Source of the DNA: Aspergillus flavus
Taxonomy: Eukaryota > Ascomycota > Eurotiomycetes > Eurotiales > Aspergillaceae
Assembly: GCF_009017415.1 (NCBI RefSeq)
Contig: NC_092409.1
Span: forward strand, 5,022,001-5,086,000
Direction of reading: 5' to 3'
DNA length: 64,000 nucleotides
Shown: positions 23,640 through 35,760 of the stretch, one piece after another
How positions within the stretch are numbered: the first letter of the stretch is position 1
Layout: every line of letters starts with the position of its first letter
Program-made: the position numbers and the translations under genes
The notes under the pieces: generated by a model
What the model was told of the DNA's origin: nothing
The model's input: the letters and a program-made list of their open reading frames with translations, nothing else
Databases searched by the model: none

Positions 23640-24500
23640 TGCCTTATTAATTCCACCCTTTCTCCCAAAGATTCCACGGTACTCCTGCCTCGCCGTCTTG
23701 TTCAAAGGTCCAGTGATTGCTCAGGATAATAGCTAAGCGATATTGAGAGTGGCCATTCTCGACGATCACTGTTGCAGTCGAAGTCGAGGAAGTTATTACT
23801 CATAATTTGGTCAAGCGCCTCTTGGGCTGATTGTCCTTGTCTCTGAGGTATTTGATCGTCACTTTGGGGATCTGCTTAATCAAAAAGTCTTAAAACATAT
23901 CCTGATAGTTATTCCATATGGGATAAACTTATTCTATTTGCATAATCGAACACTTTGATTACGCATCTGCGTTTCTGTTCGAAGTGTGGCCAGTCAGAAT
24001 TTGGGGATCGGGGAAACTGTCAATGAATGAAGAGATCCAGTTTTTCTAGGATCAAACCACTGACATAACGGTGATAGCACGCGTTCTGGCGAAGCCCAGA
24101 ATACCTGTTTGTCTCCTTCAGGACCAAATAACTCTTCAGAAACCTGGTCTGCGACGTAAGAAAGGGCCTTTCAAATGTCATCCCCGGCAAGTTAAGGTGC
24201 AAAACGGTGCCTCGATATAAGTAAGACTCTAGTCAACAGCGACCTTCCATGGTCCAGCGTCAACTAGAATCCATTGACCGACAGCTTTAGCCCCTCCAGG
24301 TTAAGAGGTATTGAAACACCCCCGGCGATCCCATCTCGAAACTCCAGGACAGATCTTGTAGCTTTTGATTTTTATAGTCACCATTTGGAGTGATACAGGA
24401 CCTTGTAACGTAGTCCTGGAGTGTGCCTGGGTAGCTGAAGGGTCGCTTCGCCGCGATTGATCACAGAATCGACTGGGATGGTTAACGTCGCTGTTATTCT
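23640..24500 (-). pseudogene. Decayed protein-coding gene of unknown family
   Basis: On the minus strand one frame from about 24500 down to 23940 reads like protein for long stretches (for example TLTIPVDSVINRGEATLQLP, VLEFRDGIAGGVSIPLNLEG, ALSYVADQVSEELFGPEGDK, VFWASPERVLSPLCQWF). It is interrupted by stops at several points. Each of these stops (TGA, TAA, TAG) could arise from an Arg or Gln codon by a single C-to-T change, the direction of repeat-induced point mutation. A second stretch at 23880-23650 in another frame (VIVENGHSQYRLAIILSNHW, then EAGVPWNLWEKGWN) may be its continuation after a frameshift or intron. I do not recognise the family. The alternative is a spliced gene whose introns I have failed to place. 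Confidence 0.45.
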
Positions 24501-25145
24501 AGGCTTTCTAGGATGAATAGATTAGAATTAGGCATGTAGATCAACTACCGGTCTTTGATATGTATATATGCATGTACGTACCTCTTAGTGGACATTCGAA
24601 AGATTGAGGGAATGCTGATGTACAATGAGGATGTATACCGAGAGGCTTCGGGCTCTGAAGGAAACTGGTTGTATTCATGATTGGAACCAGAGAGTAAATT
24701 ACATACAGACAAGCCCCGTGACATTAGCTGCACAGTGCTGAGATATGGATTCCACTGTCCATGGGGCTCACTGATGTATACCGCCAGTATTGATACAAAA
24801 CAAACGTTACTTCTGCAAGTAGGCTTCCTTATTCTACAGCAAACTTTATCGATAAAACATATTTCAAAGCAAAAGGCACATAGACATACTCGATAATGAA
24901 ACAACTAAACTAATAACGTATTTTAGAATCTTTTGCTTCCTGAAAAAGTGGTGTGAACATAAACAAAAATAAAGGATAGCCTATGTGCCTACTACTGTAT
25001 GAAGCCAGCGCAAAGCGAGGGTCATACCTCTAGTCTATCTAGGCGATTATAAGGTATGTTTATCTTGTTACGCGTATGATAGCTAGAAACCTGCAGGCAA
25101 AAGCTATAGAGGAACGTTAGACATCATATCGCCTTTTCTGTCCTG

Positions 25146-25328
25146 TTACACAAGAAGACCGGTGGGCTCAACGGTGATCTGCTTGGCAGTGAAGGATTTA
25201 TACAGGTCAACTGCGGCTTGCAGAGCAGCAAACGTCCTATATCTAGGACCACTTCGTATGTAAAACGTCAGTTTTAGTATACGAGGGATATGTTGTAGAG
25301 GTCTCTCTATATAGCCGTGCTCATCAAG
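25146..25328 (-). pseudogene. Possible 3'-terminal coding remnant
   Basis: A 60-codon open stretch without an ATG, ending in a stop at 25146, whose last residues (FAALQAAVDLYKSF, then KQITVEPTGLLV) look like a genuine amphipathic helix and C-terminus. No upstream exon can be joined to it. It may be a remnant of a lost gene or chance. Confidence 0.2.
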
Positions 25329-28254
25329 TCAGGAAATACATGTATGCGGTGTCTAACTAGCAATTGTTGTCGCTATATATACTCCATATATATATATACA
25401 ATTTCCAGCAGATTGTTGAGGCAAATATATAACATAGGCAAAGTTTGGGACCGCTCGCATACGTGCGCTTGAACAACAGATGCTTAGTTTATAATAATAC
25501 TTGAGTCAACATATTAAGTGACAAGGTTGAAGCTGGATAAGGATATTTGAGGATAAACCTGTAGTGTAGTGAATGTTAAGAATCCCCAGCAATAGTTAGT
25601 ACACCTGGTATATTGAATGCAAGAGAGCGAATGAAGCTATCGACCACTAAATTCTGGTCTCAACTAAAGAGATATTAGTACACACCGACAATCAAAGGGG
25701 CCACTGTGAAGAAGACCTGTTAATTAGAGAATCGTTAGCACTGAGCCTGGGGTTTGAAGATAATAGCCAAGCCATGTATAATGTAGATATTAAAGCCGTA
25801 AAAATTAAAGCGGTAAGAAAGTGTGGCACAGTCGACTCCAAAACAAATCACCAGGGAATGAGATGATCAACATGGGATACTACTTCTAAGTCATTTCTAT
25901 CACGGAGCAATACATAGTGTCGTCGTAATGGAACAGCGACATGGCAAGAATGACCGGAATAGCGGCGGTATATAGCTCAATAACAATGTTCTCATTATTG
26001 AGCAAGGTACCTCCTGCTGTCCAGGTCCGGATGCGCAAGGAAAATAGTCTCCTGTATATACGGAGTACCTGGCCTCGAGATCATCGAAGTTCCCACATGC
26101 TTTGAATGCATCGATGATGGCCATCCCTGCATGCATCTTCTCCTATCTGCAGCTACGAACTGACAGAGTTAGATTGCTTTTACTCGGGATACCCCCAGCA
26201 ATTAAGGTCCAGTTCCCAATAACTACGGGTCACTTGAGGATGCTTAACCATGTTGTATGGCTTCCCTTCCATGCTACCATGAAACAGGAGAGGCAAACCT
26301 TTGCTACTGTGACATCCAACCCACCACGTTATCAGATGCTAAGCCTATAACTCGCTTCCAGCAAGCCACATGCAGTTCCATCCCTAACAATAACTGACAT
26401 AAAAGGTATAGTAGTATCAGTTTTCTGGGCGATGTACCGACAGTTAAGACAGTTTTGGTAAAAGGGGGAACAAATGCTGGTTGATAATATCGTATCTTAT
26501 GCCTGTCAGCAATCACGCTTAGCAGCGAAGCTCTCTGAGCACAAATCGCTGCTCGAGCTCCTCCCAGGGATGTGTTAACGCAGCACAAGAAGAACTCATA
26601 AAACATTGGCGGTATGAACAGTCCCCGGCTATAGTGTTCTACATATACAAGGGGCTGTCAATGTGGATTGGATAGTGTATAAACCGCACTGTATTATTCT
26701 GAGTGAGGGCTTAATAAACAGTACAATGCATAATCTAACTAAATATAATGGAGGGCTTACATATGACTGAATTCATTTCTTGGGTTGGCACAAGATCAAG
26801 TCCTACGGACTGTATTTTGCGGTACTACAAAAGGCTACATAATCGTAGTACGTATGCCACTGTCCACGAGGTCCTCCCGAGCTAAAGATCCACATAGCGA
26901 CAGTCACTATGAAGGTGGGAGAAAAAGAGGGAAAAAGGAAGATGAGAAAAAAAAACCTAAAAAAAAGAAAAGAAAATCAAAAACATCAAAAACAAAGCCA
27001 GAGAGGCAGAACTCTACGAACAGCTGGTGGTCATTATCAAAGGCAATCTGCCAAGGCTCCAATGCCAAGGTGCGATAGAGCAAGAGGGAAACCAAGGAAG
27101 TCTGGCCATCGATCAGGAAGCCCGTCAGCATAGAAGCGAGGCTACCTGCATAAAGAACAAATAGCTGGATGGAACACAGCCACTCCGAAGGAAGATCCAT
27201 GTCAGCACGAGTTCGTGGCTATTGCTAAGAAACTTAGTAGGCTTGGTTAGTCTGGCTGTCAGACGAAATGCGGTCTCGTTTGTAGTTTAGCTACCATTTC
27301 GAACGTCGTTTGAGTTTCCCTCTTTACGAAGCTCGGTCATGACTGATATCAGCACTAAGAAATCAATCAGACTGGGCAAGCCGAGAAGATATGGAGAAAA
27401 AGCGAAGAAGCGAAAGAGCGAAACAAATCAAAAGTACAAGTCTTGAACAACGATTACACATGACTGACTGACTCAAGATGGAGCCTCGAATGCCTCAATT
27501 CCATGACTAGTTATCCAGTGTTTCTCCGCGAAATTCCGCGAAATCGATGGCGCCAGTGACTGCAAGGGGGCCAAAGAAAAGGTTACCACAATGCTGGAGA
27601 TTTTACCGAGCTTTTTGCCTCCCCGGCGCCCTAGTTTAGTATTACTATAGACAATGGAATTTAAATAAATAAGAGAAAATAGGAAGGATTGAAATAAAAT
27701 ACAGGAAAAGGAAAAGGAAAACGACCAGGAAAAGCCAAAGTGCTCCTCGTCCACTTACTCACCGACAATTCTTCGGTGGGATTCGGTGTTTGAGGTTGAA
27801 GCTGTCATTCAAAGGAACTACTAATTAAAGCAGATGATGAGAATTGTGCAGTGATTACTACTTATTAATTACGACTACTGTCATGGTTTCTCGATTAACA
27901 GCCACAAGGTACAGGATTCGCTGGCGTGTGATTCCACTCTTGGCTCCATAGGGCCAATTCATGTCTTTCTTCCTGCCGTCCATTTTCCTTTTTTTGTTTT
28001 TCCTTGTATTTTTCATTTTTATTTTTTTTATTTTATTTTTCTTCGATCTATCGTACCTATCATCATCCGACCGTTAATTAAAAATAAGTATGCAATCGTT
28101 TAGCCCCCTCTCAAGCCCACCCGGGCCGTTTTGACTAGAGTACTACTAGTAGTGTGTCGACATGGATTGCAGTGGAAGGTTGCGACGGAAAACATGCAAA
28201 TCGGAGATTTTCTTTCTGGGGCGCCACCCTATCGAACGTTTGCATGGAGCACAC

Positions 28255-28288
28255 GTATGTATGTATGTATGTATGTATGTATGTATGT
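28255..28288. repeat. GTAT tetranucleotide microsatellite
   Basis: About 8.5 uninterrupted units of GTAT. Intergenic simple repeat, probably length-polymorphic. Confidence 0.85.
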
Positions 28289-31200
28289 CTTAACACCGCC
28301 AAAAGCATGAAGGCATACCTCTCTATTGCTTAGTTTCTCCCTCTACCCCCGGCCTTATGCACGATGAAGCAATGGGCTGGTTTCAAGGGCGGAGTAATCC
28401 TACAATCAGAGATAATGCCGCGGCAAGACTGAAATCCCAGCTCTTTTTAATGCCAAGGGACACATGATTCTGTGATTTGAAACCTATGATGCAGTAGTCG
28501 CAACTAAATGGAGAACAAGGTCCGTCGAGGGTCTAGTCGGCTTGCGGGAAAGTGCTGCGAGTCATATGCACATCTGGGGAGCAGAGAAACTGAATGCGGT
28601 ACTCCGCCGTCACTTCCCCCATTAGCTCGCAGGCTGTCTGCATGGTATCTCTGTTCCTACTTCCACCAAGAAAGGTGGTAAGGTACCCTGGGGGTCGACG
28701 TGCAGGAGAATTTGATCTAGTGATGGGCTGCGGCACTCGGTGAATGGATCGCTTCATTCCTTTCCGTTTCCGCGTGTGACAATGGAAACTAAAGCCACCC
28801 CTCGTCTTATTTTGAACGACCGAATTCAAATGAGAAAGCGATGCGGGGTATGGGAGGTTTAACTCACCTGTGCCTGTTACTCGGATATGCAGCCAATGAC
28901 GCCCGATGTCAGTCGATAAGACCCAACGAAGAGACGGGACGGAGGGAGGATGATAAACGAGTCAAAAGTGAAGGAGATTGTTTCCTCTTCTGATACCTGT
29001 AAATCAATCAGCATTTGACATCAGGATTCAGGGATCCCTTCGGATCCTTTCCTATTCAAAACAAAAAACTGAGAGGAAAAGGTCTGGGGCTGGACTTGGG
29101 AACCTAGACTAAAACCGCTAGTGCGATGGTCAGTAAATCGGTCAGTTAACTTCGTCGACTTGGCGACACTACTACTAAAGATACATTAGCTAGTACTTCG
29201 TAGATAGAGAGCTATTCTCCGTTCACAATCCACGTTGATTGTTGGTTTCTGATTTTGGAGTTTCTAGCCCAAGCGCGTATCCATCGCCCGGAGCTCCAAA
29301 TCCCCTCATACGATCTATCGATTACGAATCTTGTGTTTGATCCATGTCAGACTCGCTACCAGACTGTTGGAAAGAGTGTGGCATCAGCCAAACTCCTTCG
29401 ACCGCGCTGATAGGTAGAACATGAAGTACATCGTGTTGGCAATCATGGCAATATGGATAATACGAGGGGCAACAGACTTCATGTCAGGGTTTTGATTTGA
29501 CACATGACCCTTTTCCCTCCCCTCTTCCCCAAAAGCTATGTACGGCAGTGGGCTGCAAGAGAACCAATGACCAGGTCGTTGGGTTTAACTCACAGAGGAA
29601 AAAGCTGTGCCCGTCGCAGCACAATGACGTTATGGTCAGCCTGGCCGTATGTATTCCATATTCCCACGCCTGGTTTATCTCTGTTCTGTTCTAGTTCTTG
29701 TTTATCAGCAGTTGCGCCAGTTGACGACAAGTGGACGAGGGTAAACTGTAGGAAGCACTAACGTGTGGGATCCACCGCCTATGCCCAACGCCAGGTTTAG
29801 TTCTATCATGCGTGCGATTGTCACGCCATTCGTATTTCTTTAATTTTATTTTATCTAATTTACAGTCTAAATTTAACACTTTACGTTTTGTTTTAGATGG
29901 CTTGGTAGATAGCAGGTGTACCATACCATTAATAACAACTTGAAATTCAATAGCACGGAAAGCTCATGGCGGAGAGTGACGCAGCGTAAGGTAACCTTCC
30001 TTACATCTTATGAGGGTCTACATTGATCTGGAACGTGTAGTAATATGTGGAGAACCGTGAGAGTGTCATACAACGTGCAGTATCGGCGCATTAATTTGGA
30101 TCAGTTTAACCTGTCGCTACATACAGAGAGGAGCAAAATATGGTACCTACAGGTAGATTAGAGAGCCTATCATGAGATATCATGTGGAAGGGGAGTCACA
30201 GACGATCTTCAAAGGCCGAGCTTACGGTACTGTGTAGGGGCAGATTCTTTCCACTTGGGGGAGCCACTGTGGGAACTTAGACGTACCCTTGCTAATTGTA
30301 GCTGTTCACGTTCCAAGATCTTATTTTCATTCCCCCCGTATAAGACTTTATCCTTGGTTCTTGGACTTACCCGAGGATATTGTATCTCTCGGAGGCGATG
30401 GTTAAGCCAAGGAAGGGGAACTTTGGTACGCTAGGAAGATCATCTGGGGAGCCCAATAGTAATTAACCAGCTGTACTATTTACATACATACATACAAATG
30501 CGAATATATATATATGCGTACATACATGCTAGCCCGAGACCTAGGCAAAGCACGACAGAACCGGAAAAGAAAGAAAGGAAGAAGGAAAGAAAGGTAATGC
30601 TTATTGGAAAAATATCCCGCAAACAAAATATTGTTCCCAAGTTGGTAATGAATGGGAATCTCGACGAGGCGAAAGTCTAAATCCCCAGGATGACTGATCT
30701 ATCAAAAGGATCGCAATCCTTTCAGTGGGGACGAATTACGACCCTTCATGTTCAAGATTCTACGATCCCGGTTTAACCAAACCATGGTCTCCAATCAAAG
30801 CTAGTTTAGTGGAAAGGTCGCTAAAAGCCGCCAGAGTACGATTCTCAGTAGTCTCCACCGTCATGCATTTGCCCTTCCAAGTTCCCACTCTTACGTTGCC
30901 CATCGCTGATATTGAGATCTACAATTCACCCCAGATAGGATTTACAGCCTCATGGGTCTTTTTATTCCCTTTTCTTTTTCTTTTTCGAATCGCTTACTAA
31001 TCCCTTTCGTTGCTGTCAGAAATAGCACAGGTATGGGTCTGAATAGGGATACGGTGTTAGAAAAACTAACTGACTGGCTGCTAAACCATGTGGGTAGAAT
31101 CGAAAGCCACGGGGTCGAGGAGGTGCGATGAAGGGTGGTTTCGGCGTCCAGCACGTTCACCGCAGCTGCAAACGCCATGCAGTGATCATCATAAGTTTGA

Positions 31201-32289
31201 TTGTCCCTTGAATCACAACAATCGTGACCCCTCAGTAAGTGGACGGCCTTGACTCTAGACTGCACTTATCGTACTTCTTCCCATGTCATCGGGCGGATGT
31301 CTGATGGCATCTTGAATTTCAACCACGTGGGGTGGGAGCTTCAGGAGCTGATGCATCTGATGATACCTCTAAGAATGAATGAACAAATGGAAGAATGAGT
31401 GATAGATGGCTTCATTGCAATTCTCTCGGGATTTGAGTTTCAATTTGATTGCGAATTCCTGGGATCACACCATCGTACGGAGTACAGAGTTCCTATGGGT
31501 ATCACAATCTGATCTCCAGTGTACATTCATTGAAGCAGCCCTGAGATCTAGTACGAGGTAGCGAGCATCTCCAGTAGCGTATGTACCAATACCTAGGACA
31601 TACATACATACGGACGGACGTAATGATGTACTATACCTTCTAGCTTCTCGGCAATGACGGGTGGAAATCTTACACCCCCCCAAGGGTGATTCGATTCTTA
31701 CTCCCAGTAGGTGAGAACCATGCAGTTACTTACTCAGTGGTCTTCCTCCTTCAAGGGCTACTTGTACCCCGTACTTTGCACATCCAATGAGGTATGAACA
31801 TCCGGATGCACTCCGTATTGCTCTCTCGTTATTAAAGTGTATCCCTTGCTTGTGATTTTCCTTTCTGCATTCTTAACTCTGTTTTCCAGTCTCCCCTCTT
31901 CTAATTCGCTCACCGTCCTGTCGACGGCCTCCTATGTGCCGGGTCGTTCGCCTACTACAGGTATGTACCAGGGTCTGCCTCAGTCTGTCGCTTCCACTGG
32001 GCTCTGACAGGCGCTTGTCAACCGTCCGTACCCTAGTGGTGGCGATCGTAATTGTAATACGGAAAACTCTGGGTCTAAATTAGTTCCTGCTAGCTAGCCC
32101 GTAACCCAATCATACTTGAATTCTCCGTGGGTGGTACAACCGGAAGCTCCTAAAGAGAGGGTGGTACTGGGTAACCCAACCTTAGGAGAACACCGACGGG
32201 TAGTAACCTGGTACACCCGAAGAATAGCCCCTGTAAAAGATGGGGCATTAGATTAGAATTTCCTTTTGAGTTAGGGTGCCGAGGACTTG

Positions 32290-32295
32290 TAGTAG

Positions 32296-32327
<32 letters not shown>
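32290..32327. repeat. TAG/TAC trinucleotide microsatellite
   Basis: TAG units switch to a run of about eleven CTA/TAC units, so the left end is a small inverted repeat of the same triplet. Intergenic. Confidence 0.8.
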
Positions 32328-33477
32328 GGGGAGGAGAAGGGGGGACCACAACCCTTTTATAGCTCACCTCCATAATTTATACCCACGGCTATCGGTCGGT
32401 CGGCTCCGGAAGCTTTCCTGGTAAGGCGCCTATAACTCTGAACTAGTATAGGATAGAGTAACCAACACCCTTGCCCTGGGGCGTTTCCCTCTCACACGTC
32501 CACCACTGGGACTCCCCATGAGGACCACATAATCTGAGAGTGCGTATATAATACCAATTAGTACTGTAGCATCAACAATGTGGGATCCCACCATGCAGGG
32601 TACTAAACCATCCATAGGCTAGCGGAAATTTTTCCAAGGAAAAGGGCTGTACGCCCAGTCGGCAATGATTGGCCAAGCCTCTAATCTAGAGCCCAAGGCA
32701 CAGGCAGCTGGAGTGGGGCTCTCCGTTCCCCTCTCCAAATAATCTTGAGCGGAAGAGTGTTCAGTCGGTGGGCAACAAACCTCAGACTAGTCCTTACCCC
32801 AGTTGTTATCGACAAGCCAGACCCAGAAAATTGCCTGCCTGTCATTTTTTTTCTCACTCAATTTTTTCATCCTTTTGCCTTTTTTCTTTTTTTTTTCTTT
32901 TTTCTAGGAGACTTTTAAATCTACAGAGTAGTATGTAGTACTACCTTCCAAAGGTCTTTTTTTTCTTAACAATCCTAGTGCCCTGAAAGTATGTACCTAG
33001 TAATAGCGATCATATTTCTAGAGTATCTAAAAACAACACACTTATTATATTGCTCCTCTGGCATACTAACTATTTTAGGTGGTAGTCTCTAACAATCGGA
33101 TCAATCCGCTAGATCAGTGTATTGCACATACATTTGTAAGCTTGTACTGTTGTACAGTATGCTCCCACAAGGTGTCTAGCCTCGTTACTTCGTCCGTTCC
33201 TATGTCTGGTAATGCTTTGTAAAACAAGTCCAGATTGATATGCGAATGACTTGCAAAGATAATTCCTTTCCACCTTCCAAGCTGTATCTCCGTACGGTAC
33301 GAAGGGTGTACACGAAGCGTAGGTAGGGACATGGATTCTCGATGTACGTATTCATGGAGTATGCATCGTTTAAATTACAAAACGCAGAAAATCTCATCCA
33401 CGAGAGCAAAGGATGTGAGGCAAAAACGAAAGGGAAAACGAAAAAAAAAGGAGAGGTCGCCAGAGGCTACCTAGTAA

Positions 33478-34728
33478 GTGCTGTCAGCTCCTAATTCTTT
33501 TTTTCTCTCTCTTTTCTTTTCTTTTCAATCTTTTTTTACTTTGAGAATTATTGCCTCATTCCCTTTTCACATTTTGTATCTAAATCCCGTTTCATCGTCT
33601 TCTTTGGCTTCGTTATCTAGTTTGTTTTTACTTCTTCCGGTTGTCGTCTCCATACCGGACTAGAGCGAGATTGGGGACCGACGTTTGTCTGTATCACCGT
33701 CGCAGGACGACTCCACCGATCCCGACAGCTTATTATCGTGGCTATTATTATTAGTTTTTTATCATTTCTTTTCGATTTTCTAAATTTCCCTTTTTGCTTT
33801 TTGTATCTGTTTTTTAATTTTTACTTTCTATTTTCTTTCCTTTTTTTTTTTTTTCCTTTCTTTTTCTGTAATCATTATTTCCTTTCTCCTGTCTGTCTGA
33901 TGATCTGATCTGTGTCTCTGGTGTCTCCCCGTCTATATTAGATTACTGTCGGTATTATTGTGACCTCTTCAATATTCAGGTACTCCTTCCTACCTGCCTT
34001 AGGAAATCAAACTTACCAATGGGTTGGTTCTAGTGCGACTGACTACTACGACTTCTTCCTATATTGCCGGGACTACTCATAATAATAATAATAATAATTA
34101 TAATTATAAATAATCAATATATTATTATAATTATAATTATTATAAGTATTGCTCCAGCCTCAAATCAGCGACTGCGGTTGCTTTTCCCAATTCGATCCAT
34201 CGGCCTTCCTGTGACTCGTTGGCCAGAACCTCCCCCAAGTCATCGAAGCTGCTGCATGCCTTCTCGGATTTAATTTCTGTGACAGTCTCTCCACTTAATC
34301 GAGATTTGACTCCTCTCCTGGTCTTTCTCTTTCTCTTTTTACGCCCTCCCTTTCCGTCTCGCTTTTCGATCCACTAGTTTTCCACTCCCGAGAAGCTGTT
34401 TTTATCTATCTACTCCATCGTCTCCGTCTTCCTTCCCCCCTCCTAAGTTGTTGTCCATGTAGTTATTCGTTTGGATTTCATTTCAACGCCTTCGATGCCT
34501 TGATTTCGTTTGATTTTCTTTGGATTTTATTACCAACTCCCCTTCCCGCTTCATCCTTCTTGTGCTATACCCACTTCCAATTGTCTTGTTGTCCACTTAG
34601 ATCTGTCGTTGTTTATCCATCTTGTGTCCCCGGTATCCCCACCGCTGTCCGCTCCCCGCTGTCCCTATCAGCGGTTGTCCCGCATCTCAAGATAGCCTTG
34701 AATATCCACGCCTTAGACAGCTGCAGCT
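33478..34728 (+). promoter_or_regulatory. Pyrimidine-rich leader of the C2H2 gene with five micro-uORFs
   Basis: Scanning the plus strand over 1.25 kb finds only five ATGs, and all open very short frames: 33900-33908 (two codons), 34019-34033 (four), 34256-34273 (five), 34457-34462 (ATG followed at once by TAG) and 34495-34503 (two). The strand is strongly C/T-rich, like the leaders of other genes here but much longer. If transcribed, this would be a long 5' UTR imposing upstream-ORF control on the regulator. A perfect AT hairpin lies inside it. Transcript extent is not known from sequence, and part could be a 5' UTR intron. Confidence 0.5.
34091..34143. repeat. Perfect 19-bp AT inverted repeat, 15-nt loop
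   Basis: Arms 34091-34109 and 34125-34143 are exact reverse complements built only of A and T, joined by a 15-nt spacer. An AAT trinucleotide run lies just to the left. It could extrude as a cruciform in DNA or fold as a weak hairpin in a leader RNA. It may simply be a product of AAT/ATT repeat expansion. Confidence 0.85.
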
Positions 34729-35760
34729 ATGGCGCCTGGCGGTGGACGAGATTTCAGCTGCTCCTGGGAGCATTGTGGAAAGGTGAATTTATTTTCCAGC
34801 TTTTCCCGTCCCTTACTCTTTCATAAAGTGACCCAATCGTACTGATAATCCATACAGTCGTTCAATCGCAAGTCGGATCTTTGCCGACATTATCGCATAC
34901 ATACCAACGAACGGCCTTACCACTGTACGGTGAAAGATTGCAACAAGAGCTTTATTCAGCGGAGTGCGTTGACTGTCCATTCGCGAACGCATACTGGGGA
35001 AAAGCCTCATGTTTGTGATCATGAAGGATGCCACAAAGCATTTTCCGACGTAGGTCTTAACCTTAAACTCCTGTTTGACTATGAGAGAAATGCTGACGCG
35101 GCGCAGTCCTCAAGTTTAGCCCGTCACCGGAGGATTCATACGGGAAAGCGGCCATATATCTGTCAGGAACCAACATGCGAGCGAAGGTAGTATCTCAATT
35201 TGCCCGTTCAAATTGCATGAGCGTTAACAAACCTCTATAGCTTTTGTCGGAAAACGACACTTACTAAACACCAACACCGTTCACACCCTCCAGGCACAGT
35301 AACTCGCCCGCCATCCGAGGATGCGACTTCCGAACATTCCTACCAGACACCTGTTCCCGCCTCAGTACCGAACGATCAATATCTCCTTGCTCAACAACCT
35401 TACTACCCCCACACGCAAACTCCATCCCATGATTTCTATCCACCACCGAGCCTCCCAATAACGCCTGTTCCTGTGCAAGATGCGCCGCCGATCGTAACTC
35501 AGAGTGTACCGGTAACGTCGCCCGTCGATGTACAGCAAGCGCAACAGCAATACATGCAACTCATGCAGCAACGGTACGACCCAAGTCGTCAGGGGTACAG
35601 TATTCCCCCGGAATTCCAGCAACCCTTTCCCGGTGTTCCCACTGTGGAAGGCCACCCGCTGATGGTCACCTATCCCCATAATTTCCAATATAAACAACAC
35701 CAAACTCGCATTCTTAACCAACCCGAAGGAACCGACTGGGGCTTCTTGGGAGTGGGTTAA
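34729..35760 (+). CDS. Small C2H2 zinc-finger transcription factor
   Basis: Four exons, 34729-34782, 34858-35049, 35107-35186 and 35241-35760, join to 281 residues. Splicing interrupts the fingers, so they appear only after joining. The first ~120 residues are four or five consecutive C2H2 fingers: [77 protein letters not shown], with the TGEKP/TNERP/TGKRP linkers of sequence-specific DNA binding. The C-terminal half is rich in Pro, Gln and Tyr ([15 protein letters not shown]), a plausible activation region. The gene stands alone between two long gene-free stretches and has a long leader, features seen in developmental regulators, so strong regulation is inferred. I cannot assign it to a named factor; ZfpA-, Azf1- or Ace1-like relatives should be compared. 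Confidence 0.93.

Larger units (their letters stand above)
22935..27480. other. Gene-poor region with degenerate coding remnants
   Basis: About 4.5 kb without an intact gene. Several short stretches read like protein on the minus strand but are broken by stops or frame changes (23640-24500; 25146-25328; near 26030-26140). AT-rich patches, including a TA run near 25385-25398, lie between. One TACGGAGTA motif is at 26059-26067. I read this as a graveyard of decayed genes, not active genes. Confidence 0.45.
27481..33477. other. Gene desert upstream of the C2H2 factor, no gene seen
   Basis: About 6 kb with no frame showing family resemblance and no recognisable RNA gene. It contains T- and A-rich low-complexity stretches (near 27990-28050 and 32850-32960), microsatellites at 28255 and 32290, and TACGGAGTA at 31476-31484. 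It could hold distal promoter elements or a long non-coding transcript; the sequence alone does not show either. Confidence 0.45.

Noticed and set aside
26907..27200. Minus-strand hydrophobic frame (MDLPSEWLCSIQLF...)
   Set aside because: Its C-terminal hydrophobic run is translation of an A/T homopolymer-rich tract; the first 60 residues look slightly better but lack support.
28255..28288. GTAT repeat considered as a CRISPR-like or satellite array
   Set aside because: A plain tetranucleotide microsatellite without spacers.
35264..35721. Minus-strand frames over the zinc-finger gene's last exon
   Set aside because: They are antisense shadows of the well-supported plus-strand C2H2 gene.
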